From contig JBCCUL010000019.1 of the NCBI GenBank assembly GCA_039197065.1, forward strand, positions 1 through 64,000: a stretch of 64,000 bases of DNA. Direction: 5' to 3'. Shown piece by piece: positions 42,950 through 51,868 of this stretch (within the stretch, counting starts at the first letter, position 1; every line of letters begins with the position of its first letter). The position numbers and the translations under genes are program-made. Source of the DNA: JANQPX01 sp039197065 (GTDB taxonomy: Bacteria > Pseudomonadota > Alphaproteobacteria > Geminicoccales > Geminicoccaceae). The notes under the pieces were generated by a model that did not search any database, was not told the DNA's origin, and saw only the letters and a list, made by a program, of their open reading frames with translations.

Positions 42950-43885
42950 ATGAGTGAAGAGATCGCCGTGATCGGCGCGCAGCGACCGGAAGTTCAGGCC
43001 GCGCTGGAAGCGGAGTTCACGGTGCACAATGTCCATCAGGAAGCCGATCGTGCCGCCGCTCTGCAGCCGGTCGCAGAGCGTATCCGAGCGGTGGTCACCA
43101 ACGCGATGGCCGGTGTGCCGACCGAGGTCATCAATACGCTGCCCAATCTCGAGCTCGCGGCGATCATGGGTGTCGGCTTGGAAAAAACCGACATCGCGCG
43201 CGCGGCCGAACGCGGCGTCACCGTCACGACGACACCTGTCCTTTACGACGATGTGTCCGACCTCGGCATCATCCTCGCCATGACCGCCTGCAGGCGCATC
43301 GTCCAGGCGGACAAGTTCGTCCGCGCCGGACAATGGCTAAATGGCCGCCATGCGCCCGCCACCAAATTTTCCGGCAAACGCGCGGGCATCCTAGGCTATG
43401 GTCGCATCGGCGTGGCGCTTGCCAAACGCCTCGAAGCGTTCGGCATGGCCATCGGCTATTATGATCCGCTGCCGAAAGAAGGCGTTCTCTACAAGGCGTA
43501 TCCATCAGCGAAGGCACTCGCCGAAAACGTCGACATCCTGTTCCTCGCCGCAGCCGGCGGCCAGGGATCCGGACATATCGTCACCGCGGAAATCCTGGAC
43601 GCGCTAGGTCCGAATGGCGTCTTCGTCAACATCGCGCGCGGCTGGCTGGTGGACGAGGTCGCTCTCATCGATGCGCTCCAAAGCGGACGCATCGCCGCCG
43701 CTGGTCTCGACGTCTTCGAAGACGAGCCCAAAGTGCCGGAAGCCCTGTTTTCCCTGGACAATGTCGTGCTCACCCCGCACATCGCAAGCAACACCGACGA
43801 GACGATGAAGGCCATGGGCGACTGCGTCCTCGACAACGTCCGCTCTTGGTTCGCCGGCAAAGGCGCCGTCACACCCATCGCCTGA
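42950..43885 (+). CDS. D-isomer-specific 2-hydroxyacid dehydrogenase
   Basis: A 311-residue NAD(P)-dependent enzyme of the glyoxylate/hydroxypyruvate reductase family. The nucleotide motif is GYGRIGVALAKR, the substrate-binding arginine is in NIARGW, and the catalytic Glu and His are in FEDEP and LTPHIASNT. It reduces a 2-keto acid such as that released by the upstream aldolase, or oxidises the reverse. AGGAG lies nine bases before ATG 42,950. It closes the operon; a hairpin follows at 43,895. Confidence 0.92.
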   Translation: MSEEIAVIGAQRPEVQAALEAEFTVHNVHQEADRAAALQPVAERIRAVVTNAMAGVPTEVINTLPNLELAAIMGVGLEKTDIARAAERGVTVTTTPVLYDDVSDLGIILAMTACRRIVQADKFVRAGQWLNGRHAPATKFSGKRAGILGYGRIGVALAKRLEAFGMAIGYYDPLPKEGVLYKAYPSAKALAENVDILFLAAAGGQGSGHIVTAEILDALGPNGVFVNIARGWLVDEVALIDALQSGRIAAAGLDVFEDEPKVPEALFSLDNVVLTPHIASNTDETMKAMGDCVLDNVRSWFAGKGAVTPIA

Positions 43886-43894
43886 ACGGGCAAA

Positions 43895-43914
43895 TCAGCG
43901 CCGCGGCGCGCTGA
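43895..43914. terminator. Hairpin between convergent genes
   Basis: TCAGCGC and GCGCTGA arms surround a six-base GC core, ten bases after the dehydrogenase stop and four bases before the end of the opposing FAD oxidoreductase gene. There is no clear T tract on either strand, so termination is plausible but not certain. Confidence 0.4.
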
Positions 43915-43917
43915 CGC

Positions 43918-45222
43918 CTAACCGATGACCGAAAAGCTGCTTTCCTTGTTGATCTCGCGTTTTCTCGAATAGAAGCCGACATCGAGATCGCGATCGATAT
44001 AGGGCATGCGGAACTGCAGCGGCTCGCGATCGTGATCGTTGCCGTTCTCGCAGTAATCGACGAGCGCGGCCATCATCTTGCCGGCGATCGGCGCGTTCTT
44101 GAACTGGTTGCCGCTTGATCCACAAGCCATATAGAAGCCAGGCAGGCTCGATTTGTCGTAGATCGGGATCCAGTCCTCGGTGACGTCGTATAAGTCGACC
44201 ACGCCGCGTGTCCGGTTGGGGATGCCGAGCGACGGCACGCGCTGTGCGTAGCGGTGAACTTGTGTGGTCCACTGATCCGTGAACTCGCGGTTGAAGTCTT
44301 CGTCGTCGACCCATTCATGCGCATCGCAGGGCGGGTCTTCCGAGCCAATCAGGATGTGATTGCCATGCTCCGGGCGGCAATAGCAGCCGATGTCACTGTC
44401 GGAAACGATGACCCCGTTCTTTTCGAAATCAAAGCCCACGGGCGACGGCACGTGAGCGACTTCCTGGCGAAGGGCGCGGGTGGTGATGGTCATATCGTCG
44501 AGCACACCCGCCATGGCGTTGATCCTGGAGGATGCCGGCCCGGCGACGTTCAGCACCACAGGTGCTCGGATCGTCGCACCATCGGCCAGCTCCACACCGG
44601 CAACCCTGCCGCCCTCTTCGAGGATCGAGACGACTCTCTGGTTGAAGCGGAAGACCGAGCCCTTGGCCTTCGCAGCGCACATCAGATTGTGGGCGGAGAG
44701 CTGCGGATCGGTGATGTAACCCGCTGTCGGGAAAAAAAGCCCGGAACGGACGCGGCTGCCGTTGCTCTCGCCAAACGCCGGATCGTCCCGGAGCTTCGGT
44801 GGCGCGAAGCTCGCCATGCTGTAGATCGGAAGCCGTTCTTCGACCGTAGCGGCATCCCACGCCTCGAAGGGAATGCCGAGTTCATGGCAAAAGCCTTTGT
44901 GCTTTTCGAGATAGCCGTTGGTTTCGGTCGCCATGACCAGGCAGCCGCACTCGATGAAGCGGGCCAGCCCCTGCTCGTCCGCGGTCTCCAGATAGTCGGC
45001 CCAGTCCCGCCAGTAGAAATAGCCCTCATAGGCGAAGGCAGCGCCGGCAAGGGTCGAGTAATGCACGCGGATGACCGCACAGGACCCGCCTGTCGAGCCT
45101 CTGCCGGCGTCGTGATTGGCATCGACCGTGATGGTCCTGTAGCCGAGCTTGGCAAGCTCGAATGCGACCGCTGCGCCGATCACGCCGGCCCCGATGATGA
45201 TCGCATCGGCATCCTTGGTCAT
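43918..45222 (-). CDS. FAD-dependent oxidoreductase (DAO family)
   Basis: A flavoprotein of 434 residues of the D-amino-acid/sarcosine oxidase family. The FAD site is GAGVIGAAVAFELAKLGY near the N-terminus. A second conserved region (CGSSGNQFKNAPIAGKMMA) lies near the C-terminus and binds the flavin ring. It probably oxidises a secondary or tertiary amine. It is the last gene of the minus-strand operon that begins with the dimethylglycine-dehydrogenase-like gene, with a GNAT gene just upstream. Confidence 0.87.
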   Translation of the reverse strand: MTKDADAIIIGAGVIGAAVAFELAKLGYRTITVDANHDAGRGSTGGSCAVIRVHYSTLAGAAFAYEGYFYWRDWADYLETADEQGLARFIECGCLVMATETNGYLEKHKGFCHELGIPFEAWDAATVEERLPIYSMASFAPPKLRDDPAFGESNGSRVRSGLFFPTAGYITDPQLSAHNLMCAAKAKGSVFRFNQRVVSILEEGGRVAGVELADGATIRAPVVLNVAGPASSRINAMAGVLDDMTITTRALRQEVAHVPSPVGFDFEKNGVIVSDSDIGCYCRPEHGNHILIGSEDPPCDAHEWVDDEDFNREFTDQWTTQVHRYAQRVPSLGIPNRTRGVVDLYDVTEDWIPIYDKSSLPGFYMACGSSGNQFKNAPIAGKMMAALVDYCENGNDHDREPLQFRMPYIDRDLDVGFYSRKREINKESSFSVIG

Positions 45223-45276
45223 GGCTGCTCTCCCGCCTTTCCGTTCCGCATTTCTGTTTCGGCTCCCATCGATACT

Positions 45277-45750
45277 CTAAGGGTTCTGAGGAACAGGTCC
45301 GAGCAAGAGCATTTCATCGCCATCGACCTGCCCTGTGGGCTCAAATCCGAAACGACGATAGAACGGCATCGCACTGCCCTCGTCGTCGACAACATGAATA
45401 GCCATCTGATCCCGACCCCATGCTCGTGCTTGATCGAAGGCGATGGACATGGCCTGTTTGCCAAAGCCCTTGCCTTGATGCTCGGCTGCGATCATCAGCC
45501 GCCAGAGATAAGCCGCGTTTTTTGGGCTATGCTCACTGACCTTCGGGTGGTCGGGATCCAGATCGATCATCGCGATGAGCCCGACAGGTTCATCGCCTGC
45601 CATGAGTCCACGCAGCCAGCTAAAAGGCTCGTAGTGGGACTGAGCAATCGTAACTGCATTATCGGCAACCATGCCCTCCTGATCCTCACGCACCTTCAGG
45701 CGCATGAAGCCATTGATGTTTTCATAAGTGATTTCGCATGCCGTGAACAT
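45277..45750 (-). CDS. GNAT-family N-acetyltransferase
   Basis: A single GNAT domain of 157 residues. The acetyl-CoA pyrophosphate loop is present (IAAEHQGKGFGKQAM) and the late PFYRRFGFEPTGQ block is typical of small-molecule and antibiotic acetyltransferases. It lies inside an amine-catabolism-like operon, so the acceptor could be an amine intermediate. ATG 45,750 has a weak ribosome site; internal starts cannot be excluded. Confidence 0.83.
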   Translation of the reverse strand: MFTACEITYENINGFMRLKVREDQEGMVADNAVTIAQSHYEPFSWLRGLMAGDEPVGLIAMIDLDPDHPKVSEHSPKNAAYLWRLMIAAEHQGKGFGKQAMSIAFDQARAWGRDQMAIHVVDDEGSAMPFYRRFGFEPTGQVDGDEMLLLGPVPQNP

Positions 45751-45810
45751 CGGATGTCCAGTCTCGATCTAAAATGCTCCCCCGCTTCCTCCTCGGTGAC
45801 AATATCCTCT

Positions 45811-47361
45811 CTAACTCTCCGGCGGCGCACCGCCCTCCTCCGTTCTTTTCGCGATGAACGCGTCGAGCTCTTCCACTCTGGCAGGATCCACTGTTGGCGG
45901 CTCGAAGTCGTTGAGCAGCCGCTTCCAGATCCCGTTTGCGCGTTCGGTCGCGGTCCTGGCGCCGTCCTCGGTCCACTGGCCGAAATTCGACCAGTCCGAG
46001 ACGAAGGGCTCATAAAAGGCGGTGCGGTAGCGCTCCATGGTGTGAGCAGCGCCGAAGAAATGACCGCCCGAGCCCACCTCCTTCATAGCCTCAAAGGCGA
46101 GTTCGGCCTCGTCGAAGGGCACCGGCTGCATTAGTTCCGCCATCTGCTGCAGCATCTCGATATCGATGATGAACTTCTCCATCGACGCGGTGAGGCCGCC
46201 CTCGATCCAGCCTGCGGCGTGCAGAACGAGATGCGCGCCGCCGAGTACCGTTCCCCAGAGCGCCATCTGGCTCTCATAGATCGACTGGGCATCGACACAG
46301 TTGGAGGCCGACGGCATCGAGGAGCGCCAGGGGATATCGACGAAGCGCGCGAGCTGGCCGCTGGCGAAGGCGGCGCGCACATTTTCCGGTGTGCCGAACG
46401 CAGGCGAGCCGGATTTCATGTCGACATTCGAGGTGAAGGCGCCATAGACGACCGGCGCACCCGGCTTCACGAGCTGCGTGACCACCAGGGCAGCCAGGAA
46501 CTCGGCATGCTGTTGCACCAGTGCGCCGGTGACCGTCACCGGCGCCATCGCGCCCGAGAGCGTGAACGGCGTGATCACCGAAGGCTGGCCGGCTTTAGCG
46601 AAATCAATCAGCCCCTGCAGCATCGGGATGTCGAGGATCAGCGGCGAATTGGTGTTGATCACCGTGTAGACATAGGCGCATTCGCGAAACGCGTCTTCGG
46701 AAAGACCGCGCATGATGCGCATCATATGGAAGCCGTCCTTGACCTGAGGCGCGCCGCGGCTGAACAGGAAGGGAGGCTTTCGCGACAGGACGAGCTGGGC
46801 GCGCATGGTCGCGTAGTGACGCACCTCCGGCGGGACGTCCTGCGGTTCGACATTCGGACTTTGAACATGCATGACATCGAAATGCTCGGCGAGCCGGATG
46901 ATGTTCTGCGTCGCCTCGAGCGTGCCCGGCCGCTTGCCCTCGTCCAGGTCCGAGATATGCGGCGCGCCGCCGACAGGACACCAGGTCACCCGCCGTCCGC
47001 CCCAGGTCACCGAGCTGTCGTCGTCAGCGCCTCGAAGCTGGATTTCGGATGGCGCCGATGCAACCGCGTTTTCCACGATCGCCCGATCGAACCTCGCCAT
47101 CATCGACGACTCGTCGACATCGACGCCGCCATCCCGAAGGAGCGTCCGCGCCGCGGGCAGCAGGATCTTGACGCCGAGCTCTTCGAGCACGCGAAGCGCC
47201 GTCTGATGGATCTGCTCGATCTGGTCGTCGGAATAGACGCGCGCGGGCTCGAAAGGGTTGATCAGATGCCGATAGTCAACGGCACGGGCGGCCAGCGCAG
47301 CAGTCTCTGTCTCGCGTCTTCGCCTGCCACCGCCTCGTCGTCTCGTCTCTCGATCCGTCAA
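45811..47361 (-). CDS. Trimethylamine methyltransferase family protein (MttB-like, no pyrrolysine)
   Basis: A 516-residue protein of the COG5598 MttB superfamily. The frame is open throughout with no internal amber codon, so it is a non-pyrrolysine member, the group that includes glycine-betaine and proline-betaine corrinoid methyltransferases. Blocks such as GVKILLPAARTLLRDGGVDVD and MRAQLVLSRKPPFLFSRG are recognisable. Translation appears to start at a TTG with AAGGGGA five bases upstream. It follows the dimethylglycine-dehydrogenase-like gene by 17 bases. No corrinoid protein gene is seen in the window, so methyl transfer would need a partner elsewhere. Confidence 0.85.
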   Translation of the reverse strand: MTDRETRRRGGGRRRRETETAALAARAVDYRHLINPFEPARVYSDDQIEQIHQTALRVLEELGVKILLPAARTLLRDGGVDVDESSMMARFDRAIVENAVASAPSEIQLRGADDDSSVTWGGRRVTWCPVGGAPHISDLDEGKRPGTLEATQNIIRLAEHFDVMHVQSPNVEPQDVPPEVRHYATMRAQLVLSRKPPFLFSRGAPQVKDGFHMMRIMRGLSEDAFRECAYVYTVINTNSPLILDIPMLQGLIDFAKAGQPSVITPFTLSGAMAPVTVTGALVQQHAEFLAALVVTQLVKPGAPVVYGAFTSNVDMKSGSPAFGTPENVRAAFASGQLARFVDIPWRSSMPSASNCVDAQSIYESQMALWGTVLGGAHLVLHAAGWIEGGLTASMEKFIIDIEMLQQMAELMQPVPFDEAELAFEAMKEVGSGGHFFGAAHTMERYRTAFYEPFVSDWSNFGQWTEDGARTATERANGIWKRLLNDFEPPTVDPARVEELDAFIAKRTEEGGAPPES

Positions 47362-47378
47362 GACAGTCCCCTTTGTGC

Positions 47379-49793
47379 CTAAAGGCGCATTCTCGATCCT
47401 TCCGGGTCATGCGGGCTCGACTCGATCACACGCGCGCCGCGCTCCACACCTACGATATGGGTGGTCAGCTCGCCCCCGGCCACGGCGTGATCCGGTTCGA
47501 CCAGCGCCATCGCCAGGCTCTTGCCAACCGTATGCCCGTAGCCGCCCGATGTGATGAAGCCGATACGACGACCATCCCTCCAGATCGGCTCGAAGCCGGA
47601 GGCGTCCGCATCCTCGGCGTCGACCTCGAGCGTCACCAGCTTTTGCGGCGGCGTCCCGCCGTCGCGTTCGGCCCGAGCGGCATCGCACCCGACGAAATCC
47701 CCCTTATCGAAGGCGATCCAGCGATCCATGCCGGTCATGCCGGGCGTGTAGCCCTGGGTGAATTCAGCGCTCCAGATGCCAAAGCTCTTTTCCAGGCGAA
47801 GCGAATTCAGGGCGTAATAGCCATATTCTCTTAGGCCGTGCTCAGCGCCCGCTTCCAGCAGCATCTCGCGCAAGGTGATGTGCTCGGCCGCACTGCAGTT
47901 GATCTCGTAGCCGAGTTCGCCGGCAACCGAGAGCCGCCCGACTTTGGCCCGGATCAGGCCGACATCCAGCGTGGCGCAGCCCATGAACGGCAGCGCCTCA
48001 TGGCTTATGTCCTGATGGGTCAGCGCCGCCAGCACATCGCGCGACTTAGGACCGGAGAGAGAAAAGCCGACTGTGGCGTCTGAAATATCCCTAATGTCAA
48101 CGCCGTCATCGCCATGACCTTGGAACCAGCGCATATGCCACTGGCGGAGATAGTAGGATCCCATGATCCACCAGCTGCCGTCGCCCCAGTTGAAGACGGT
48201 CAGATCGCCCTTGAGCCGACCGTCCGGTCCGAGCATGGGCGCCAAGCGCGCACGGCCGGGCTTGGGCAGACGTCCAGCCATCACCCGGTCCAGCCACGCT
48301 TCGGCACGCTCGCCAGTGACTTCGAAGCGAGAAAAGCCTGACGTATCGAGAAGACCGACAGCGCCACGTACGGCGCGACATTCCTCCGCCACGATGGGAA
48401 AGGCGTTGGAGCGCTTCAGCGTCGGCGTTTCCTCGAAGTCTTTGGGCGCAAAGACCAAGGGGATTTCGAGGCCCCAGCTGCAGCCCCAGATGGCGCCTGC
48501 CGCGTTCATCGCATCATAGGCGGGCGCTTTCTTGAGCGGCCTGCCCGCCGGCAGCTGCTCATTCGGATAGGTCATGACGAAGCGGCGCGAATAGAACTGC
48601 CCCGTCGTCTGCTTGATATATTCGCGGTTGGACGCGAACGGGCCGTAACGCGCAATATCCATCGGCCAGACATCGGCTTCGGCCTCGCCATGGATCATCC
48701 ATTCGGCGAGAGACTTGCCGACGCCGCCGCCCTGCAGGAAGCCGGCCATCACGCCGCATGCCAGCCAGTAACCCTGCATGCCCGGCACCGGGCCGACCAG
48801 AGGATTGCCGTCCGGCGAGAAGGTGAAGGCGCCATTGACCCAGCGCTTGATGCCGGCGGTCTGCAGGCAGGGGTAGCGCTCATAGCAAAGCGCCAGCTCA
48901 TCCTCGATGCGATCGATGTCCTCCTGGATCAGCTCGAAGCCGTAATCCCAGGGAGCCCCCTCCATGTTCCAATGTTTGTGCGTGACCTCGTAAATCCCGA
49001 GCAGAACCCCCTGCCCTTCCTGGCGCAAGTACGAAAAGCCTTCGAGGTCGACGGTCATCGGCACCTCGAAATCCATGGCCTCGACCTCCGGAATGCTCTC
49101 GGTGACGAGGTAGTGATGCTCAAGCGGTGAGACCGGCAGATCGAGCCCGACCATGCGGCCGACCTGCTTTGCCCAGAGACCACCGGCGTTGACCACATGC
49201 TCGGCGATCACCTGCCCTTTTTCGGTCGTGATCTCCCAGGTTCCATCCGGCCGCTGGTTCAGCGCTTCGACCTTGTTGTGTTCGAACACCTCGGCGCCGC
49301 GCATCTTGGCGGCGCGGGCATAGGCATGGACGACGCCATTGGTATCGATATAGCCCTCGCGATCCGCCCAGAGGCCGCCGATCACGCCCTTCACGTCCAT
49401 GATCGGGCATTTCTCGCGAATCTCTTCAGGCGTCATCAGATGGCAGTCTTCAATGCCGATGGTCTGAAAGATGCGATAGGCGGACTGCAGCCACTCCCAG
49501 CGCGCCGGCGCCGAGGCCACCGTGATGCCGCCGGTCATATGCAGGCCGATGTCCTGTCCCGACTCCTCCTGGATCTCGGAGAGAAGATCGATGGTGTAGG
49601 CCTGCAGAGCCGCCATGTTCGGGTCAGCGTTGAGTGCGTGAACACCGCCGGCCGCATGCCAGGAGGAGCCCGCCGTCAGCACCGAGCGTTCGATCAGGGC
49701 GACATCTTTCCAGCCGAATTTCGCAAGGTGATAGAGGACGGACGCGCCAACAACACCACCGCCGATCACCACGACCCGATAGTGAGACTTCAT
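47379..49793 (-). CDS. Dimethylglycine/sarcosine-dehydrogenase-like flavoprotein
   Basis: A large protein of 804 residues with an N-terminal FAD-dependent amine dehydrogenase domain (VVVIGGGVVGASVLYHLAKFGW) and a C-terminal aminomethyltransferase (GcvT-like, tetrahydrofolate-binding) region. H46 in SSWHAAGG aligns with the histidine that carries covalent FAD in related mammalian enzymes. The expected reaction is oxidative N-demethylation with transfer of the one-carbon unit to folate. GAGGAGGAG precedes ATG 49,793. It is the first gene of the operon with MttB-like, GNAT and DAO genes. A TTGGCG/CGCCAA palindrome lies just upstream. Confidence 0.87.
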   Translation of the reverse strand: MKSHYRVVVIGGGVVGASVLYHLAKFGWKDVALIERSVLTAGSSWHAAGGVHALNADPNMAALQAYTIDLLSEIQEESGQDIGLHMTGGITVASAPARWEWLQSAYRIFQTIGIEDCHLMTPEEIREKCPIMDVKGVIGGLWADREGYIDTNGVVHAYARAAKMRGAEVFEHNKVEALNQRPDGTWEITTEKGQVIAEHVVNAGGLWAKQVGRMVGLDLPVSPLEHHYLVTESIPEVEAMDFEVPMTVDLEGFSYLRQEGQGVLLGIYEVTHKHWNMEGAPWDYGFELIQEDIDRIEDELALCYERYPCLQTAGIKRWVNGAFTFSPDGNPLVGPVPGMQGYWLACGVMAGFLQGGGVGKSLAEWMIHGEAEADVWPMDIARYGPFASNREYIKQTTGQFYSRRFVMTYPNEQLPAGRPLKKAPAYDAMNAAGAIWGCSWGLEIPLVFAPKDFEETPTLKRSNAFPIVAEECRAVRGAVGLLDTSGFSRFEVTGERAEAWLDRVMAGRLPKPGRARLAPMLGPDGRLKGDLTVFNWGDGSWWIMGSYYLRQWHMRWFQGHGDDGVDIRDISDATVGFSLSGPKSRDVLAALTHQDISHEALPFMGCATLDVGLIRAKVGRLSVAGELGYEINCSAAEHITLREMLLEAGAEHGLREYGYYALNSLRLEKSFGIWSAEFTQGYTPGMTGMDRWIAFDKGDFVGCDAARAERDGGTPPQKLVTLEVDAEDADASGFEPIWRDGRRIGFITSGGYGHTVGKSLAMALVEPDHAVAGGELTTHIVGVERGARVIESSPHDPEGSRMRL

Positions 49794-49811
49794 CAGGATT
49801 CTCCTCCTCTT

Positions 49812-49828
49812 TTGGCGACCGACGCCAA
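49812..49828. promoter_or_regulatory. Palindrome before amine-demethylation operon
   Basis: TTGGCG and CGCCAA with a five-base spacer, 19-35 bases upstream of the dimethylglycine-dehydrogenase-like ATG. The half-sites match those of the palindrome upstream of gabD (14,262-14,276), where the spacer is three bases if the same six-base arms are used. Confidence 0.35.
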
Positions 49829-50218
49829 CATGACATCTCACCGTGCGGGCAGGCATCGGGGCTGTCCACAGCTATCCCAGGCAACCTACCCCAACTCTCG
49901 ACACCCTACCTAGTTTGATCGTCGCGAGCGGTATGAGCTTCATTTCAGCGACATGACGTGTCGAAATTGGAAGGAATTCATGCTCCGCCATGATTGCTGC
50001 GGGCGTCAGACCGGCCGGGCAGCCCTCCAGATTGTTCCAGGGAGAATGGCTTGATCACAAACGACAATCTCCGATCATGCCCGGGTTCGGGAGAGGACAA
50101 GAAAAACTAGAGATAGCAACAACTCTCAATTAGTTACATTTAAAGCAGAAATTCAACAGCTTGCAATGACACCTTAAGTTGCTTAGCAATGGTTTATTGG
50201 GCACTTCTGGAGCGTATC
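49829..50218. other. Intergenic region before P-loop ATPase gene
   Basis: No gene is evident in the 425 bases between the flavoprotein gene start and the ATPase gene start. It contains an inverted repeat CGACA/TGTCG at 49,949-49,963 and an AT-rich stretch from about 50,095 to 50,175 that probably holds the ATPase gene promoter. The AT content contrasts with the GC-rich flanks. Confidence 0.5.
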
Positions 50219-51832
50219 ATGCATGATCAATTTAACCTTATCGATGATATGTTCACCATCGATTCACCACTCGGGCCGATTTCAACACCCATCGGCGAAT
50301 TGCGCCGGGCCGAGAAATTTCACGATGTTCTGTTCGATCCCGAAACCAGCCTCAGTCGACGGAGCGACGATCTTCGCCCCTGGGTGCTGATCGGCAGGCG
50401 CGGCGCCGGCAAGACGGCCTTCCTCTACCACCGCTGCTTCAGCGGGATCTACGAGCACAAGGTCGAAATCGAGTCTGCCCAGATCTTCCGCTCGATCTGC
50501 CGCATGATCGAGAAGGTCATCGATCACAACAATCAGGGCTATGCCCCCTTCGTCGAGAATGTCAGCCGCCTGTGGAAGGCGATCTTCATCACCTCGACCG
50601 TTTCGGAAGTCTGCAACGCCTATCGTCACAACAGCACCTACAACAATGATCCCTATTTCCTGGCCATGGCGGACTATCTGCAGCGCATCGACATCAATCG
50701 TCAGAGGTCGCCGCGCACCATCATGAACAAGCTCTTGAAGAAGGCGAAGCAGTATGATGCCGAGACGTCGCTGGAGATCACTGAGGATCTCGAGGACATC
50801 CTGATCAATCAGCTCGGCGTCGGCGAAGCCACCAATGCGCTCGAAGCCTTTTGCGAGAACCATCGCCAAAGGGTGATCATCCTGATCGATTCGGTCGAGC
50901 ATTTTCCGATCGACGACTTTCGCATGGATGCCGCGGCCTCTGGCCTGCTCCACCTGATCGGCCAGCTTCGCCTCGGCTATTCGCCGGTTCACATCTGCTA
51001 CTGCATCCCCTCGGAGCTCTTTCACCACTTCTCCGCAAGCATCTCCGCCAATCCAGAAAAGGACTTCGAAAGCAAGCTGCTGCTGCAATGGAGCGCCCAC
51101 GAACTGATCAAGATGAGCGCGCTCCGGCTGGACAAATATCTGCGCACCACGCCTGGCGTGCGCATGCGGCGCAGCAACGGTCTGCCCGAGGCACCCGATC
51201 GTGAGGATGTCTATCGGTTCTGGTGGCAGTTCATGCCCAGGCGCGTCGTCAACAATCTCGGCAAGGAAGAGGAGAGCTTTGCTTATATCCTGCGCCACAC
51301 GCAGCTCTTGCCAAGGCACATCATCGGCATCTTCAACCAGATCATCCGCCTATCCTTCTCGCGCGACGACGACGAATTTCGGATCACCGAGGACGACATC
51401 GTCCGAGGCGTCCGTCTCGCTTCGAACTCGATCTGCGCCGGCATTCTCAGCAGCTACCGGCTGATCCATCCCTCCAGTGCCGCTTTGTGTGAAAGCATGC
51501 TGCCGCATATGGAGAATGCCTTCACCATGTCCGAGTTCCGCCTGTTCTATCGCGATCATGGCCGCGGCATCGTCAACGACTATTACGAAGCCTTCCAGAT
51601 GTTCAAAGAACTCGGAATCTTCGGAATCGTCGTCGAGGAGAGCAAGATCTATTACACCGGCGAATTCGAGTATACCGAGCCCGGTTCGATGGCGATCAGC
51701 GAGGACGACACCTTTTGCATCCACCCGGCCTTCGCCGGCGAATATCGGGTCGGCCGGGACAATGGCGGATGGACCTCGAAGAAGGAGGTCTACCCCTACG
51801 GCACCAGCCTCGACGACGACCTCGCCGCCTAA
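50219..51832 (+). CDS. Stand-alone P-loop ATPase, unknown function
   Basis: A 537-residue soluble protein. Walker A is GRRGAGKT (K65) and Walker B VIILIDSVEH (D224, E227), an AAA+/STAND-like arrangement. A long helical region follows, and the C-terminal part (from about residue 430) looks like a winged-helix or small alpha-beta domain ending FCIHPAFAGEYRVG. The start at ATG 50,219 is six bases after GGAG; ATG 50,189 lacks a site. It has no operon partner on its strand. Similar stand-alone ATPases occur in defence or DNA-transaction contexts, but I cannot place this one. Confidence 0.7.
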   Translation: MHDQFNLIDDMFTIDSPLGPISTPIGELRRAEKFHDVLFDPETSLSRRSDDLRPWVLIGRRGAGKTAFLYHRCFSGIYEHKVEIESAQIFRSICRMIEKVIDHNNQGYAPFVENVSRLWKAIFITSTVSEVCNAYRHNSTYNNDPYFLAMADYLQRIDINRQRSPRTIMNKLLKKAKQYDAETSLEITEDLEDILINQLGVGEATNALEAFCENHRQRVIILIDSVEHFPIDDFRMDAAASGLLHLIGQLRLGYSPVHICYCIPSELFHHFSASISANPEKDFESKLLLQWSAHELIKMSALRLDKYLRTTPGVRMRRSNGLPEAPDREDVYRFWWQFMPRRVVNNLGKEEESFAYILRHTQLLPRHIIGIFNQIIRLSFSRDDDEFRITEDDIVRGVRLASNSICAGILSSYRLIHPSSAALCESMLPHMENAFTMSEFRLFYRDHGRGIVNDYYEAFQMFKELGIFGIVVEESKIYYTGEFEYTEPGSMAISEDDTFCIHPAFAGEYRVGRDNGGWTSKKEVYPYGTSLDDDLAA

Positions 51833-51848
51833 GGGGCGTGCGCGCCCC
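51833..51848. terminator. GC hairpin between convergent genes
   Basis: GGGGCG and CGCCCC arms with a four-base loop begin one base into the ATPase stop codon's 3' end and lie 20 bases before the end of the opposing GST gene. No T tract follows, so it is a weak terminator candidate. Confidence 0.35.
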
Positions 51849-51868
51849 GACGGCTGCTGGATCTTGCT

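Noticed and set aside
44254..46134. 626-codon plus-strand frame across the DAO, GNAT and MttB-like genes
   Set aside because: It spans three recognised genes on the other strand, has no ribosome site, and shows antisense composition.
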